DNA of 10,482 bases, taken from DASQUK01 sp035697145 (lineage in GTDB: Bacteria > Actinomycetota > Acidimicrobiia > Acidimicrobiales > VFJN01). The notes under the pieces are model-generated. The model was not told the DNA's origin, did no database searches, and worked only from the letters and a program-made list of their open reading frames with translations. Position 1 is the stretch's first letter, and every line of letters begins with the position of its first letter. Where the stretch lies: NCBI GenBank assembly GCA_035697145.1, contig DASSDL010000235.1:1-10482 (forward strand), in the 5' to 3' direction. The position numbers and the translations under genes are program-made. This document shows positions 1 to 6,063 of the stretch, one piece after another.

Positions 1-312
1 GCAGAAGCCGCTGGCGACGACCACCAGCGCCTCGGCCGCCGGACGCAATGGCAAGGAGGGGATGACGTCGTCCGGCACCAGCAGGCACAGGATGTCGGCG
101 CCGTTGGCGGCCTCGACGTCCTGGGTGGCGAAGCCGTCGGCCTCGGCCGCCTCCCGGGTGGGGTCGGCGCGCACGCAGACCCGGACGTCGACCCCCGAGT
201 CCCGCAGGTTCAGCGCCCACGACCGCCCCTGGTTGCCGTACCCGACCACGGCCAGGCGCTGGCCGTCGATGGCGGCGGGGTCGGCGTCGGCGGTATGGAA
301 GATCGTCGTCAT
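1..312 (-). CDS. Ketol-acid reductoisomerase-like NADP-binding protein (N-terminal part, cut by window edge)
   Basis: The first 104 codons are present; the gene continues beyond position 1. The peptide opens MTTIFHTADADPAAIDGQ and then shows a Rossmann nucleotide-binding loop GYGNQG (residues 24-29) followed by SWALNLRDSGVDVRV, then AEADGF and LLVPDD. This is the order of the KARI (IlvC) N-terminal domain, which binds NAD(P)H for the reduction and isomerisation of acetohydroxy acids in branched-chain amino-acid synthesis. Two points are unusual. The stretch from the PD motif to the GF motif is about five residues shorter than in canonical KARI as I recall it, and the conserved HGF reads SGF, so the histidine considered important in E. 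coli IlvC is absent. The ATG at 312 has a good purine-rich ribosome site (GGGGAGAG, complement of 321-328), 26 bp after the CoA-transferase stop, so it is probably co-transcribed with it. I favour a divergent KARI-like dehydrogenase over biosynthetic IlvC; the C-terminal domain is not visible. Confidence 0.72.
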   Translation of the reverse strand, partial: MTTIFHTADADPAAIDGQRLAVVGYGNQGRSWALNLRDSGVDVRVCVRADPTREAAEADGFATQDVEAANGADILCLLVPDDVIPSLPLRPAAEALVVVASGFC

Positions 313-338
313 GCTGTGTGCTCTCCCCTCAGGTTCCG

Positions 339-1550
339 TCAGATCACGCCGTCGGCGGCCAGGTCGTCGAGCTCGGCGTCGGACAGTCCGAGGATCCCGC
401 CCAGCACCTCCCGAGTGTGCTGGCCGAGGCGAGGTGCCCCCGCCGGCGTCGGCGACGGCTCGCCGACGAACCGCGGGAATGGCGCCTGCTGGCGGAGTGG
501 GCCCACGACGGGATCGTCCACCCCCACCAGGTCGCTCCGGGCCGCCATGTGGGCATCGGCGGCGATGTCGGCGGCGCTGTAGGCGTTGGCAACCGGCACG
601 CCGTGGGCGATGGCGGCGGCCTCGACGTCGGCCGCAGATTGGGCTGCGGTCCAGTCGCCCACGATCGCGTTGATCTCGTCGGCGTGCTTCGCTCGGTCGG
701 CCAGCGTGGCGAACCGCGGGTCCGTGGGCAGATCGGGCCGGTCCATCGCCGCGCACAGCCGGGCGAAGTTGGCATCGCTGCCGGCCACCAGGCAGACGTA
801 GCGGCCGTCGCCTGTGCGGTAGTTGTCCAGCGGTGCCGAATTGGCTAGGCGGTTGCCCTCGCGCTCCCGCACGACCCCGAGGCGGTCGTAGCCGGCGATT
901 GTCCACTCGAGGATCCGGAGCACCGAGCCGTAGAGGGCCGCATCGATCACTGCGCCCGCCCCGGTAGCGGTCGGGCTCGCGTCGCGGCGGTAGAGCGCGG
1001 CCAGGGCCGCCTGGGCGGCGAAGACGCCGGTGAGGTAGTCGCTGGTCGCGACGCCCGGGCGCACCGGTGGCCGGTCCGGGTATCCGGTCAGGTGCAGCAG
1101 GCCGCCGTAGCCGATGCCCGTGCGGTCGAGCCCGGGCCGCTGTGCGTAGGGCCCGTCCTGGCCGAAGGCCGAGATGCGGACCACCACCAGCCGGGGGTCG
1201 AGGTCGGCCGGGCCGAGTGCCCACGATTCCAGCGTGCCCGGGCGGAAGTTCTCGCACAGCACGTCGGCGTGGGCGGCCAGGCGGCGGAGGAGGTCCTGGC
1301 CCCGCGGGGTACGCAGGTCGATCGTGACGCTCTTGCGGCCCCGGCCCTCCACGGCCCAGAACAGCGAGTAGCGCTCGCCTTCGATGTCTGCGAAGGGGCC
1401 GATGTCGCGCATGAAGTCGCCTCGACCGGGCTGCTCGATCTTCACGACCTCGGCGCCCTGCTCGCCCAGCAGTCCCGCACAGAAGGGGGCGGCGATGCGG
1501 GTGCCGAGGTCGAGGACGCGGAGCCCCGAGAGCGGTCCTGCCTCGTTCAC
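339..1550 (-). CDS. CaiB/BaiF family (class III) CoA transferase
   Basis: A 403-residue protein, the usual length for this family, which moves CoA between an acyl-CoA donor and a carboxylic acid through enzyme-bound anhydride and thioester intermediates on an aspartate. Family marks seen in order: GLRVLDLGTRIAAPFCAGLLGE at 9-30, GAEVVKIEQPGRGDFMRD at 32-49, KSVTIDLRTPRGQDLLRRL at 73-91, ENFRPGTLESWALG at 100-113, SAFGQDGPYAQRPG at 127-140, and SDYLTGVFAAQAALAALYRR starting at 170, where D171 sits at the expected catalytic aspartate position. The C-terminus HTREVLGGILGLSDAEL is also typical. The start is taken as the GTG at 1550, which overlaps the crotonase stop (GTGA) and leaves almost no residue before the first conserved strand; the open frame runs 42 codons further upstream but only inside the crotonase gene. 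Its likely role is activating or exchanging the acid handled by the neighbouring acyl-CoA enzymes. The substrate is not predictable. Confidence 0.9.
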   Translation of the reverse strand: MNEAGPLSGLRVLDLGTRIAAPFCAGLLGEQGAEVVKIEQPGRGDFMRDIGPFADIEGERYSLFWAVEGRGRKSVTIDLRTPRGQDLLRRLAAHADVLCENFRPGTLESWALGPADLDPRLVVVRISAFGQDGPYAQRPGLDRTGIGYGGLLHLTGYPDRPPVRPGVATSDYLTGVFAAQAALAALYRRDASPTATGAGAVIDAALYGSVLRILEWTIAGYDRLGVVREREGNRLANSAPLDNYRTGDGRYVCLVAGSDANFARLCAAMDRPDLPTDPRFATLADRAKHADEINAIVGDWTAAQSAADVEAAAIAHGVPVANAYSAADIAADAHMAARSDLVGVDDPVVGPLRQQAPFPRFVGEPSPTPAGAPRLGQHTREVLGGILGLSDAELDDLAADGVI

Positions 1551-2374
1551 TGCTCCTCGTTGACCCGCTGCTCGCGCTTCACGTGGTCCATGCCCCCGGC
1601 CATGCGCTGGCGCATCAGTCCCAGCGCGGTCTCGGTGTTGGACACGAACTGATGGACCATGAAGTGGTGCCGCCACGAGTCACGCTGTCCCATGCGGTCG
1701 ACCATGGCATTGATGGATCCCTTGACCGCCTGGGCGGTGATCGGCGGCACCAGCGCCACCTCGTCGGCCATCGCCCGGGCCGCCGCCGCCAGGTCGTCGC
1801 GAGGCACGACCCGATTGACCATGCCGTAGCGCTCGGCCTCGACGGCCGTGAGCGTGCGGGCGCACAGCAGGAACTCCTTGGCCTTGCGGGGGCCCATCTC
1901 CCAGGGCTCGACCAACAGCTCCACGGCGGCGCCGGACATGCGCAGCACGGGGTTGGAGAAGCGGGCGTCGTCGGCGGCGACGATGAGGTCGCACATGCAC
2001 GCCAGCATCAGCCCCGCCGCCGAACAGGCGCCCTGCACCGCGGCGATGGTCGGCTTGCGGAAGTCGCGCAGGCGCACGCAGCGGTCGAAGTACATGACCT
2101 GCTCGTGGCGCAGCTTGCCCTCGGCCGTGCCCCGCATGGCCGCCCACGGGTCGGAGCCGTCCAGCAGCTCCTTGAGGTCGTGGCCGGAGCAGAAGTGCTT
2201 GCCCTCTGCGGCCAGGACCACCACGCGCACCTCGTCGTCGGCGTCGGCGCGGTCGAGGGCGCCGTCGAGCTCGTCGATGGTGGCGGAGTCGAGGGCGTTG
2301 GCTACGTCGGGCCGGCGCAGCGTGATCGTCGCCACCGATCCGTCGACGTCGTAGCCGATGCGGGTAAAGGTCAT
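1547..2374 (-). CDS. Enoyl-CoA hydratase/isomerase (crotonase) family protein, atypical active site
   Basis: A 275-residue crotonase-fold protein from the ATG at 2374. The first oxyanion-hole motif is KHFCSGHDLKEL (59-70) and the second is QGACSAAGLMLACMCDL (114-130), followed by IVAADDARFSNP, as in the family. Classical hydratases carry two catalytic glutamates, E144 and E164 in rat crotonase. By my alignment the second is kept (E167 in KAKEFLL), but the first is replaced by V143 in NPVLRMSG, and the usual glycine-rich GAGG turn reads GAAVELL. It may therefore be an isomerase, a lyase or another crotonase-superfamily enzyme, not a standard hydratase. An in-frame TTG at 2401 would add nine residues, but ATG 2374 sits right before the family's first strand. 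No Shine-Dalgarno sequence precedes this ATG, and a small upstream ORF ends on it through an ATGA overlap, which suggests translational coupling. Its own stop overlaps the CoA-transferase start. Confidence 0.86.
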   Translation of the reverse strand: MTFTRIGYDVDGSVATITLRRPDVANALDSATIDELDGALDRADADDEVRVVVLAAEGKHFCSGHDLKELLDGSDPWAAMRGTAEGKLRHEQVMYFDRCVRLRDFRKPTIAAVQGACSAAGLMLACMCDLIVAADDARFSNPVLRMSGAAVELLVEPWEMGPRKAKEFLLCARTLTAVEAERYGMVNRVVPRDDLAAAARAMADEVALVPPITAQAVKGSINAMVDRMGQRDSWRHHFMVHQFVSNTETALGLMRQRMAGGMDHVKREQRVNEEQ

Positions 2375-2454
2375 GGGCGAGTCGCCGGTGACGTGAGGCA
2401 ATGGCGAACGGTCCCGCCAGGCGGAGGCAATAGCGCACGGAACTCGTTCGTCAT
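2371..2454 (-). CDS. Possible 27-aa linker ORF between acyl-CoA dehydrogenase and crotonase
   Basis: A short frame not normally called as a gene. Its ATG (2454-2452) overlaps the TGA of the upstream acyl-CoA dehydrogenase as ATGA, and its own TGA (2373-2371) overlaps the ATG of the crotonase as ATGA. It begins MTNEFRALLPPPGGTVRHC and has no recognisable domain, signal or membrane segment. A GAGG lies only two bases before its ATG. Most of it is formed by the right-hand half of the palindromic repeat at 2395-2489. Either ribosomes translate it to carry coupling from one gene to the next across the hairpin, or it is a by-product of the repeat. The double overlap is seen directly; translation is inference. 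Confidence 0.35.
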   Translation of the reverse strand: MTNEFRALLPPPGGTVRHCLTSPATRP

Positions 2455-2489
2455 TGCCTCGGGCCTCGGCCGGCGTTCGTCATTGCCTC
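2395..2489. repeat. 95-bp nested palindrome built from four copies of a 16-bp motif
   Basis: Four copies of a motif close to GAGGCAATGACGAACG are present. Two read on plus (2395-2410 and 2424-2439) and two on minus (2445-2460 and 2474-2489, identical to each other). Start-to-start spacing is exactly 29 bp within each pair, with a 5-bp centre at 2440-2444, so the whole is symmetric. In the minus-strand transcript the inner copies can pair at 14 of 16 positions (one G-U) with a 5-nt loop, and the outer copies at 15 of 16; 13-nt unpaired segments separate the two stems. The dehydrogenase stop and the linker-ORF start lie in the inner stem. The structure resembles REP- or MITE-type palindromic elements, or an RNA control hairpin. 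It supplies the last residues of the acyl-CoA dehydrogenase. Confidence 0.8.
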
Positions 2490-3686
2490 GCGCTCTCCCT
2501 CACGCGGCAGGCCGAGCACCCGCTCGCCGATGATGGTGCGCTGGATCTCGTTGGTGCCGGCGAAGATCGACGCCGCCTGGTAGTAGAGCCACGAGCGCTG
2601 CCACTCGCCCTCACCGGGGTTGTCGGTCGCACCGGCGGCCAGAGGCGCGGCCGGACCGAGCACGTCGAGCGCCAATCGGTGCATGCGCTGGCTCATCTCC
2701 GACCAGTAGAGCTTGAGCGCCGAGCCCTCCGGCCCGATCGCTTGACCCGCTTCGAGCCGCGACAGCGAGCGCCAGTTGTGGAGCTGGAACAGCTTCACCT
2801 CCACGAACGCCTGGGCCAGCCGCTGGGCGATGTGGGGATCGTCGAACGCCCCCCGATCAGCCGCCAGCCGCAGCATCTCGTCCAGGTGCTGGCTGTGGAT
2901 CACGAGCTGGCGAGGGTTGGTCCCCCGCTCGTGGGCCAGCGTCGAGGCCGACACCCGCCAGCCGGCGTCGACCTCGCCGATCACGCAGTCGTCGGGCACG
3001 AAGACGTCGCTGAGGAACACCTCGTTGAAGTCGGACTCGCCGGTGATCTGGCGCAGCGGGCGGACCTCGACGCCCGGCGCGCGCATGCCGACCGCGAAGG
3101 CGGTGATGCCGGCCTGCTTGCGGACATCGGGGTTGGTGCGTGCCAGGCAGAGCCCCCAGTCGGCGAACTGGGCGTAGGACGTCCACACCTTCTGGCCGTC
3201 GAGTACCCACCCGTTGTCCCCATCGGATCGCCGGGCCCGGGTCGCCAGCGACGCCAGGTCGCTGCCGGCACCGGGCTCGCTGAACAGTTGGCAGAAGAGG
3301 ATGTCGGCCCGGAGGATGCCGGGCAGCCAGCGCCGGCGCTGGTCCTCGGTGCCATATGCCAGCAGCGTGGGACCTACGAGGTTGACCCCGATGCGGCCGA
3401 CCAGCTCCGGGGCGCGGGCCCGGGCCAGCTCCTCCTGGACGACGTAGGGGGCGAGGGCGCCGGCGCCCCGCCCGCCGTAGGCCTCGGGCCAGGCCACGCC
3501 GACCCAGCGCCCGTCGGCGAGCCGGCGCTGCCAGCTCCGGCCGAACGCCACCTCGTCGTCGAGCGAGGCGTGCCGCGGCGGCAGGCCGATGCCGTACTCC
3601 CACGGCAGGTGTGCCTCCAGCCACGACCGGCACTCGGCGCGCAGGCGCTGCTGCTCGGCCGTGGGCGTCAGATCCACATTGGGCAT
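2451..3686 (-). CDS. Acyl-CoA dehydrogenase, FadE type, alpha-like subunit
   Basis: A 411-residue flavoprotein of the acyl-CoA dehydrogenase family, which introduces an alpha,beta double bond into an acyl-CoA and passes electrons to ETF. Seen in order: N-terminal helices starting VDLTPTAEQQRLRAECRSWL; WPEAYGGRGAG near 66-76; FCQLFSEPGAGSDLA at 131-145 and WTS at 168-170, typical flavin and substrate contacts; TGESDFNEVFLSDVFVPDD at 215-233; and a C-terminal AGTNEIQRTIIGERVLGLPRE. The tail after GLPRE (about 15 residues, including MTNAGRGPRQ) comes from the palindromic repeat and is not family sequence. The start is the ATG at 3686, next to the first family residues; an in-frame ATG at 3704 adds six residues, and neither has a clear ribosome site. 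The divergent neighbour at 3802 encodes a shorter beta-like homologue, so the pair may form a heterotetramer like ChsE1-ChsE2 of Mycobacterium. It heads the minus operon. Confidence 0.9.
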   Translation of the reverse strand: MPNVDLTPTAEQQRLRAECRSWLEAHLPWEYGIGLPPRHASLDDEVAFGRSWQRRLADGRWVGVAWPEAYGGRGAGALAPYVVQEELARARAPELVGRIGVNLVGPTLLAYGTEDQRRRWLPGILRADILFCQLFSEPGAGSDLASLATRARRSDGDNGWVLDGQKVWTSYAQFADWGLCLARTNPDVRKQAGITAFAVGMRAPGVEVRPLRQITGESDFNEVFLSDVFVPDDCVIGEVDAGWRVSASTLAHERGTNPRQLVIHSQHLDEMLRLAADRGAFDDPHIAQRLAQAFVEVKLFQLHNWRSLSRLEAGQAIGPEGSALKLYWSEMSQRMHRLALDVLGPAAPLAAGATDNPGEGEWQRSWLYYQAASIFAGTNEIQRTIIGERVLGLPREGEREAMTNAGRGPRQ

Positions 3687-3711
3687 CGTAGGTGGCGCAC
3701 ACATCCGGAGG

Positions 3712-3725
3712 TGACGTGACCGTCA
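3712..3725. promoter_or_regulatory. Candidate operator, 5-4-5 palindrome
   Basis: TGACGTGACCGTCA has perfect 5-bp arms TGACG and CGTCA around four bases, and sits 26 bp upstream of the minus-strand start at 3686. A TetR- or GntR-like site would fit a divergent catabolic region, but arms this short could be chance in GC-rich DNA. Confidence 0.3.
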
Positions 3726-3788
3726 GTTACGCTCTCCGGCCCGACCCCCACCCGCCGCCCCTAATGGCGTCGGTCTGCGACCGACCCG

Positions 3789-3794
3789 TACCTT
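3789..3794 (+). promoter_or_regulatory. Candidate -10 element for a leaderless transcript
   Basis: TACCTT matches the actinobacterial TAnnnT -10 pattern and ends 7 bases before the GTG at 3802, the spacing expected if transcription begins at the start codon. No Shine-Dalgarno sequence precedes that GTG, which supports a leaderless message. No good -35 element is visible at 16-19 bp upstream. Confidence 0.35.
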
Positions 3795-3801
3795 CCTCGA
3801 C

Positions 3802-4827
3802 GTGGACTTCGAGCTATCGGCCGACCAGCAGGCGCTGCGGGACGCCGCCACCGACCTGCTGGCTGGGCGCTCACCGATGCCGGTGGTCCGCAGCGCCATC
3901 GACCGGGCGGGGGAGCCCGACCCCGCGTTGTGGGGGGCCATGGTCGACCAGGGCTGGTGCGGCCTCGCCGTGCCCGAGAAGCTGGGCGGCGTCGGGCTGG
4001 GCTGGGTCGAGGTCGCCATCGTCCTCGAGCAGGTGGGCGCCCACGTGGCGCCGGCACCCGTGCTCGGCCAGATGGTGGCCCTCGACGCGCTGGCCGACTC
4101 TGCTTGGGGCCCACCGTTGATCGCCGGCGAGGCGGTGGCCGCCTGCGCCACGCGCCTCGACGAACCCTGCGTCTATGCACCGGCGGCCGACCTGGTCGTG
4201 GTGCCCGAGGACGATCGGCTGATGGCGATCGACCTGCGGGAACGGCCTCCGGCCGCCGAGCCGGCGATGGACGTCACGCGCCAGCTCGGCTGGCTCCGTT
4301 CGGCGGCGCTGGTCGACGCCCCCCGCGTCGAGGTGGGGGGCTCGGCGGCGATCGCCCGCCACCTCGACGTCGGCGCGGTGGCCTACGCCGCCGAGCTGCT
4401 GGGCTTGGCGCAGCGCGGGCTCGACATGGCGGTGGCCTACGCCAAGGACCGTGTCCAGTTCGGGCGGCCCATCGGCAGCTTCCAGGCGGTCAAGCACCGC
4501 TGTGCCGACATGTTGGTCGACGTCGAAGGCATGCGGTCGGCCGTCTACTGGGCCGCCTGGACCCTGGGCAACGCCAACGCCGCCGACGTGGAGCGGGCGA
4601 TCGCGGCGTCGACGGCCAAGTCGTGGTGCAGCGACGCCGCCTCCCGGGTGCTGGCGTCGGCGCTCCAGGTTCACGGGGGCATCGGCTTCACCTGGGAGCA
4701 CGACCTCCACCTCTACCTGAAGCGGGCCCACCTCGACGCAGCCGCCTTCGACGATGCCACCCACCACCGCGCCCGCCTGGCTCGCCTGCTCCGGGCGAGG
4801 GTCGAGGGCGGTCGGTCGCTGATATAG
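3802..4827 (+). CDS. Acyl-CoA dehydrogenase, FadE type, short beta-like subunit
   Basis: A 341-residue member of the acyl-CoA dehydrogenase family, shorter than the usual 380-400. It begins at GTG 3802 with DFELSADQQALRDAATDLL, the normal N-terminal helix. The middle domain is reduced: the FSEPGAGSD/WTS block seen in the alpha-like neighbour is missing. The C-terminal helical domain is well kept, with RVQFGRPIG and KHRCADM (218-237) and HGGIGFTWEHDLHLYLKRA (291-309), which carry flavin-contacting residues. This pattern matches the partner subunits of two-gene actinobacterial dehydrogenases (FadE28/FadE29 type) and the N-terminal half of the fused enzyme at 8651. The likely partner is the divergent gene at 2451-3686. 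The gene ends 7 bp from the convergent alcohol dehydrogenase stop, leaving no room for an independent terminator. No ribosome site is visible; translation may be leaderless. Confidence 0.88.
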   Translation: MDFELSADQQALRDAATDLLAGRSPMPVVRSAIDRAGEPDPALWGAMVDQGWCGLAVPEKLGGVGLGWVEVAIVLEQVGAHVAPAPVLGQMVALDALADSAWGPPLIAGEAVAACATRLDEPCVYAPAADLVVVPEDDRLMAIDLRERPPAAEPAMDVTRQLGWLRSAALVDAPRVEVGGSAAIARHLDVGAVAYAAELLGLAQRGLDMAVAYAKDRVQFGRPIGSFQAVKHRCADMLVDVEGMRSAVYWAAWTLGNANAADVERAIAASTAKSWCSDAASRVLASALQVHGGIGFTWEHDLHLYLKRAHLDAAAFDDATHHRARLARLLRARVEGGRSLI

Positions 4828-4834
4828 GGCCCGG

Positions 4835-6049
4835 CTACCGGAAGTCGAACGCCACCTTTATGGCGCCGGTCTCTCCCTGGTGCACGAGGGTGCCGAACGC
4901 CTCGCGCCATTCGTCGAGCCGGAAGCGGTGCGTGAGCATCCCCGACAGGTCGACGCGGCCGTCGGCCAGCAGTCCGAAGAAGTGCTGGTAGGCGTGCTGG
5001 CGCCGGTCCTCGAAGGTCTCGTCGCCGAAGGCGTTGGAACCCATCAGGCGCAGCTCCTTGAAGTACCAGGGCGTCCATTCGAACCGCCCGGGCGAGCTCA
5101 CGCCCAGCTGCACCAGGGTGCCCTGTTCCCGCAACACCCGCAGCGCCACCTCCGTGGTGGTCGGTGAGCCGACGGTGTCGTAGACCGCGTCGATGTGGCC
5201 CGGGTAGGCCACTGGCAGTCCCTCCCACGGGCGGCGGAGCGTCGCCCCCGACCAGGCGGCCAGCGCCTCGATCAGTTCCTCGACCGGCTCGGGCGCGAAG
5301 ACGTCGGCCCCCAGCGCCGCGGCGTGCTCGGTCTGCCCCGGCCAGCGGGCGATGGTCGCCACCTCGACGCTCGGGTAGAGCTGGCGGAGGATCGCCGTGG
5401 CGGTCGATCCCAGGGCGCCGGCCCCGTAGACCACCGCCCGGGCTCCGGGACTGGGCGGGTTGCGGGTGATCGCGTGGAACGACACCGACCACGGGTCGGC
5501 CAGTACCGCGAGCTCGTCGTCGATGCCGTCGGGGACCGCGACGGCCATCGACTCGTGCGCGGGCAGCCGCTCGGCGAAACCGCCGGTGGCCTCGACGGCG
5601 TTGCCCGTGTGGATGCCGGCGGACAGCCGGCCCCCGTGGAAGTTGGCGCAGATCTGGTAGTCGCCCCGGGCGCAGGCCGGGCACAGCGGGGTGATGCCGC
5701 GGGCCCGGCAACCCAGGTTGGGGTAGAGCACGATCCGCTGCCCCGGCTCGACGCTGCCCACGGCCGGCCCAGCCTGTTCCACGGTGGCGACCACCTCGTG
5801 CCCCAGCACCTGGGGGAACGAGATGAACGCGGTCATCATGTTGTCGGACGCGTCCTCGAAGTCCATGAGCACCTGCTTGGCGTCGGACCCGCAGATGCCG
5901 GTCACCCGGCTGCGTAGCACCAACCAGTCGTCGCCCAGCAGCGCTGGATCGGGCAGGTCGACCAGCGCCATGGGCGTCGTTGCCAGGTTGCGCAGCAACC
6001 GGGGAGCGTCCTCGGGCAGCTCGCCAGGCCACGGTTCTGGATCGGCCAT
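4835..6049 (-). CDS. Zinc-dependent alcohol dehydrogenase (medium-chain dehydrogenase/reductase)
   Basis: A 404-residue MDR protein. The catalytic-zinc region shows GICGSD with C53 and GHE with H84; LADPWS with D185 is a candidate third ligand. A cysteine-rich lobe (C114, C123, C126, C134) corresponds to the structural zinc site, but its spacing is C-x8-C-x2-C-x7-C, where the first gap is two residues in the classical lobe. The Rossmann loop is YGAGALG (G209, G211, G214). The enzyme should oxidise an alcohol to a ketone or aldehyde, or run in reverse, with NAD(P). It lies 14 bp after the SDR stop in the same direction, so the two are very likely one transcript. GAGGG about 11 bases upstream of the ATG can serve as the ribosome site. 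Substrate unknown; polyol or threonine-dehydrogenase-like relatives are possible. Confidence 0.87.
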   Translation of the reverse strand: MADPEPWPGELPEDAPRLLRNLATTPMALVDLPDPALLGDDWLVLRSRVTGICGSDAKQVLMDFEDASDNMMTAFISFPQVLGHEVVATVEQAGPAVGSVEPGQRIVLYPNLGCRARGITPLCPACARGDYQICANFHGGRLSAGIHTGNAVEATGGFAERLPAHESMAVAVPDGIDDELAVLADPWSVSFHAITRNPPSPGARAVVYGAGALGSTATAILRQLYPSVEVATIARWPGQTEHAAALGADVFAPEPVEELIEALAAWSGATLRRPWEGLPVAYPGHIDAVYDTVGSPTTTEVALRVLREQGTLVQLGVSSPGRFEWTPWYFKELRLMGSNAFGDETFEDRRQHAYQHFFGLLADGRVDLSGMLTHRFRLDEWREAFGTLVHQGETGAIKVAFDFR

Positions 6050-6063
6050 GAACTGCAGCGCCC

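Larger units (their letters stand above)
3687..3801. promoter_or_regulatory. Divergent intergenic region between the two acyl-CoA dehydrogenase genes
   Basis: This 115-bp spacer must hold the promoters for both the minus operon and the plus-strand dehydrogenase. It contains the 14-bp palindrome at 3712-3725 and a TAnnnT hexamer suited to a leaderless plus transcript. No convincing minus-strand promoter could be picked out by eye, and no small gene is supported inside it. Confidence 0.6.

Noticed and set aside
1551..1676. N-terminal extension of the CoA transferase by 42 codons
   Set aside because: The extension lies entirely within the crotonase gene and is not family-like; the GTG at 1550 gives the usual family length and a GTGA overlap.
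2454..3719. Plus-strand 421-codon frame opposite the minus acyl-CoA dehydrogenase
   Set aside because: It mirrors the real gene and is rich in Arg, Gly, Ala and Leu with no family motifs; the minus frame has all the acyl-CoA dehydrogenase signatures.
4825..4841. Possible bidirectional terminator at the convergent gene ends
   Set aside because: Only a 4-bp CCGG-CTA-CCGG stem is visible at 4831-4841, there is no T-run on either side, and the gap between stops is 7 bp. It is too weak to call.
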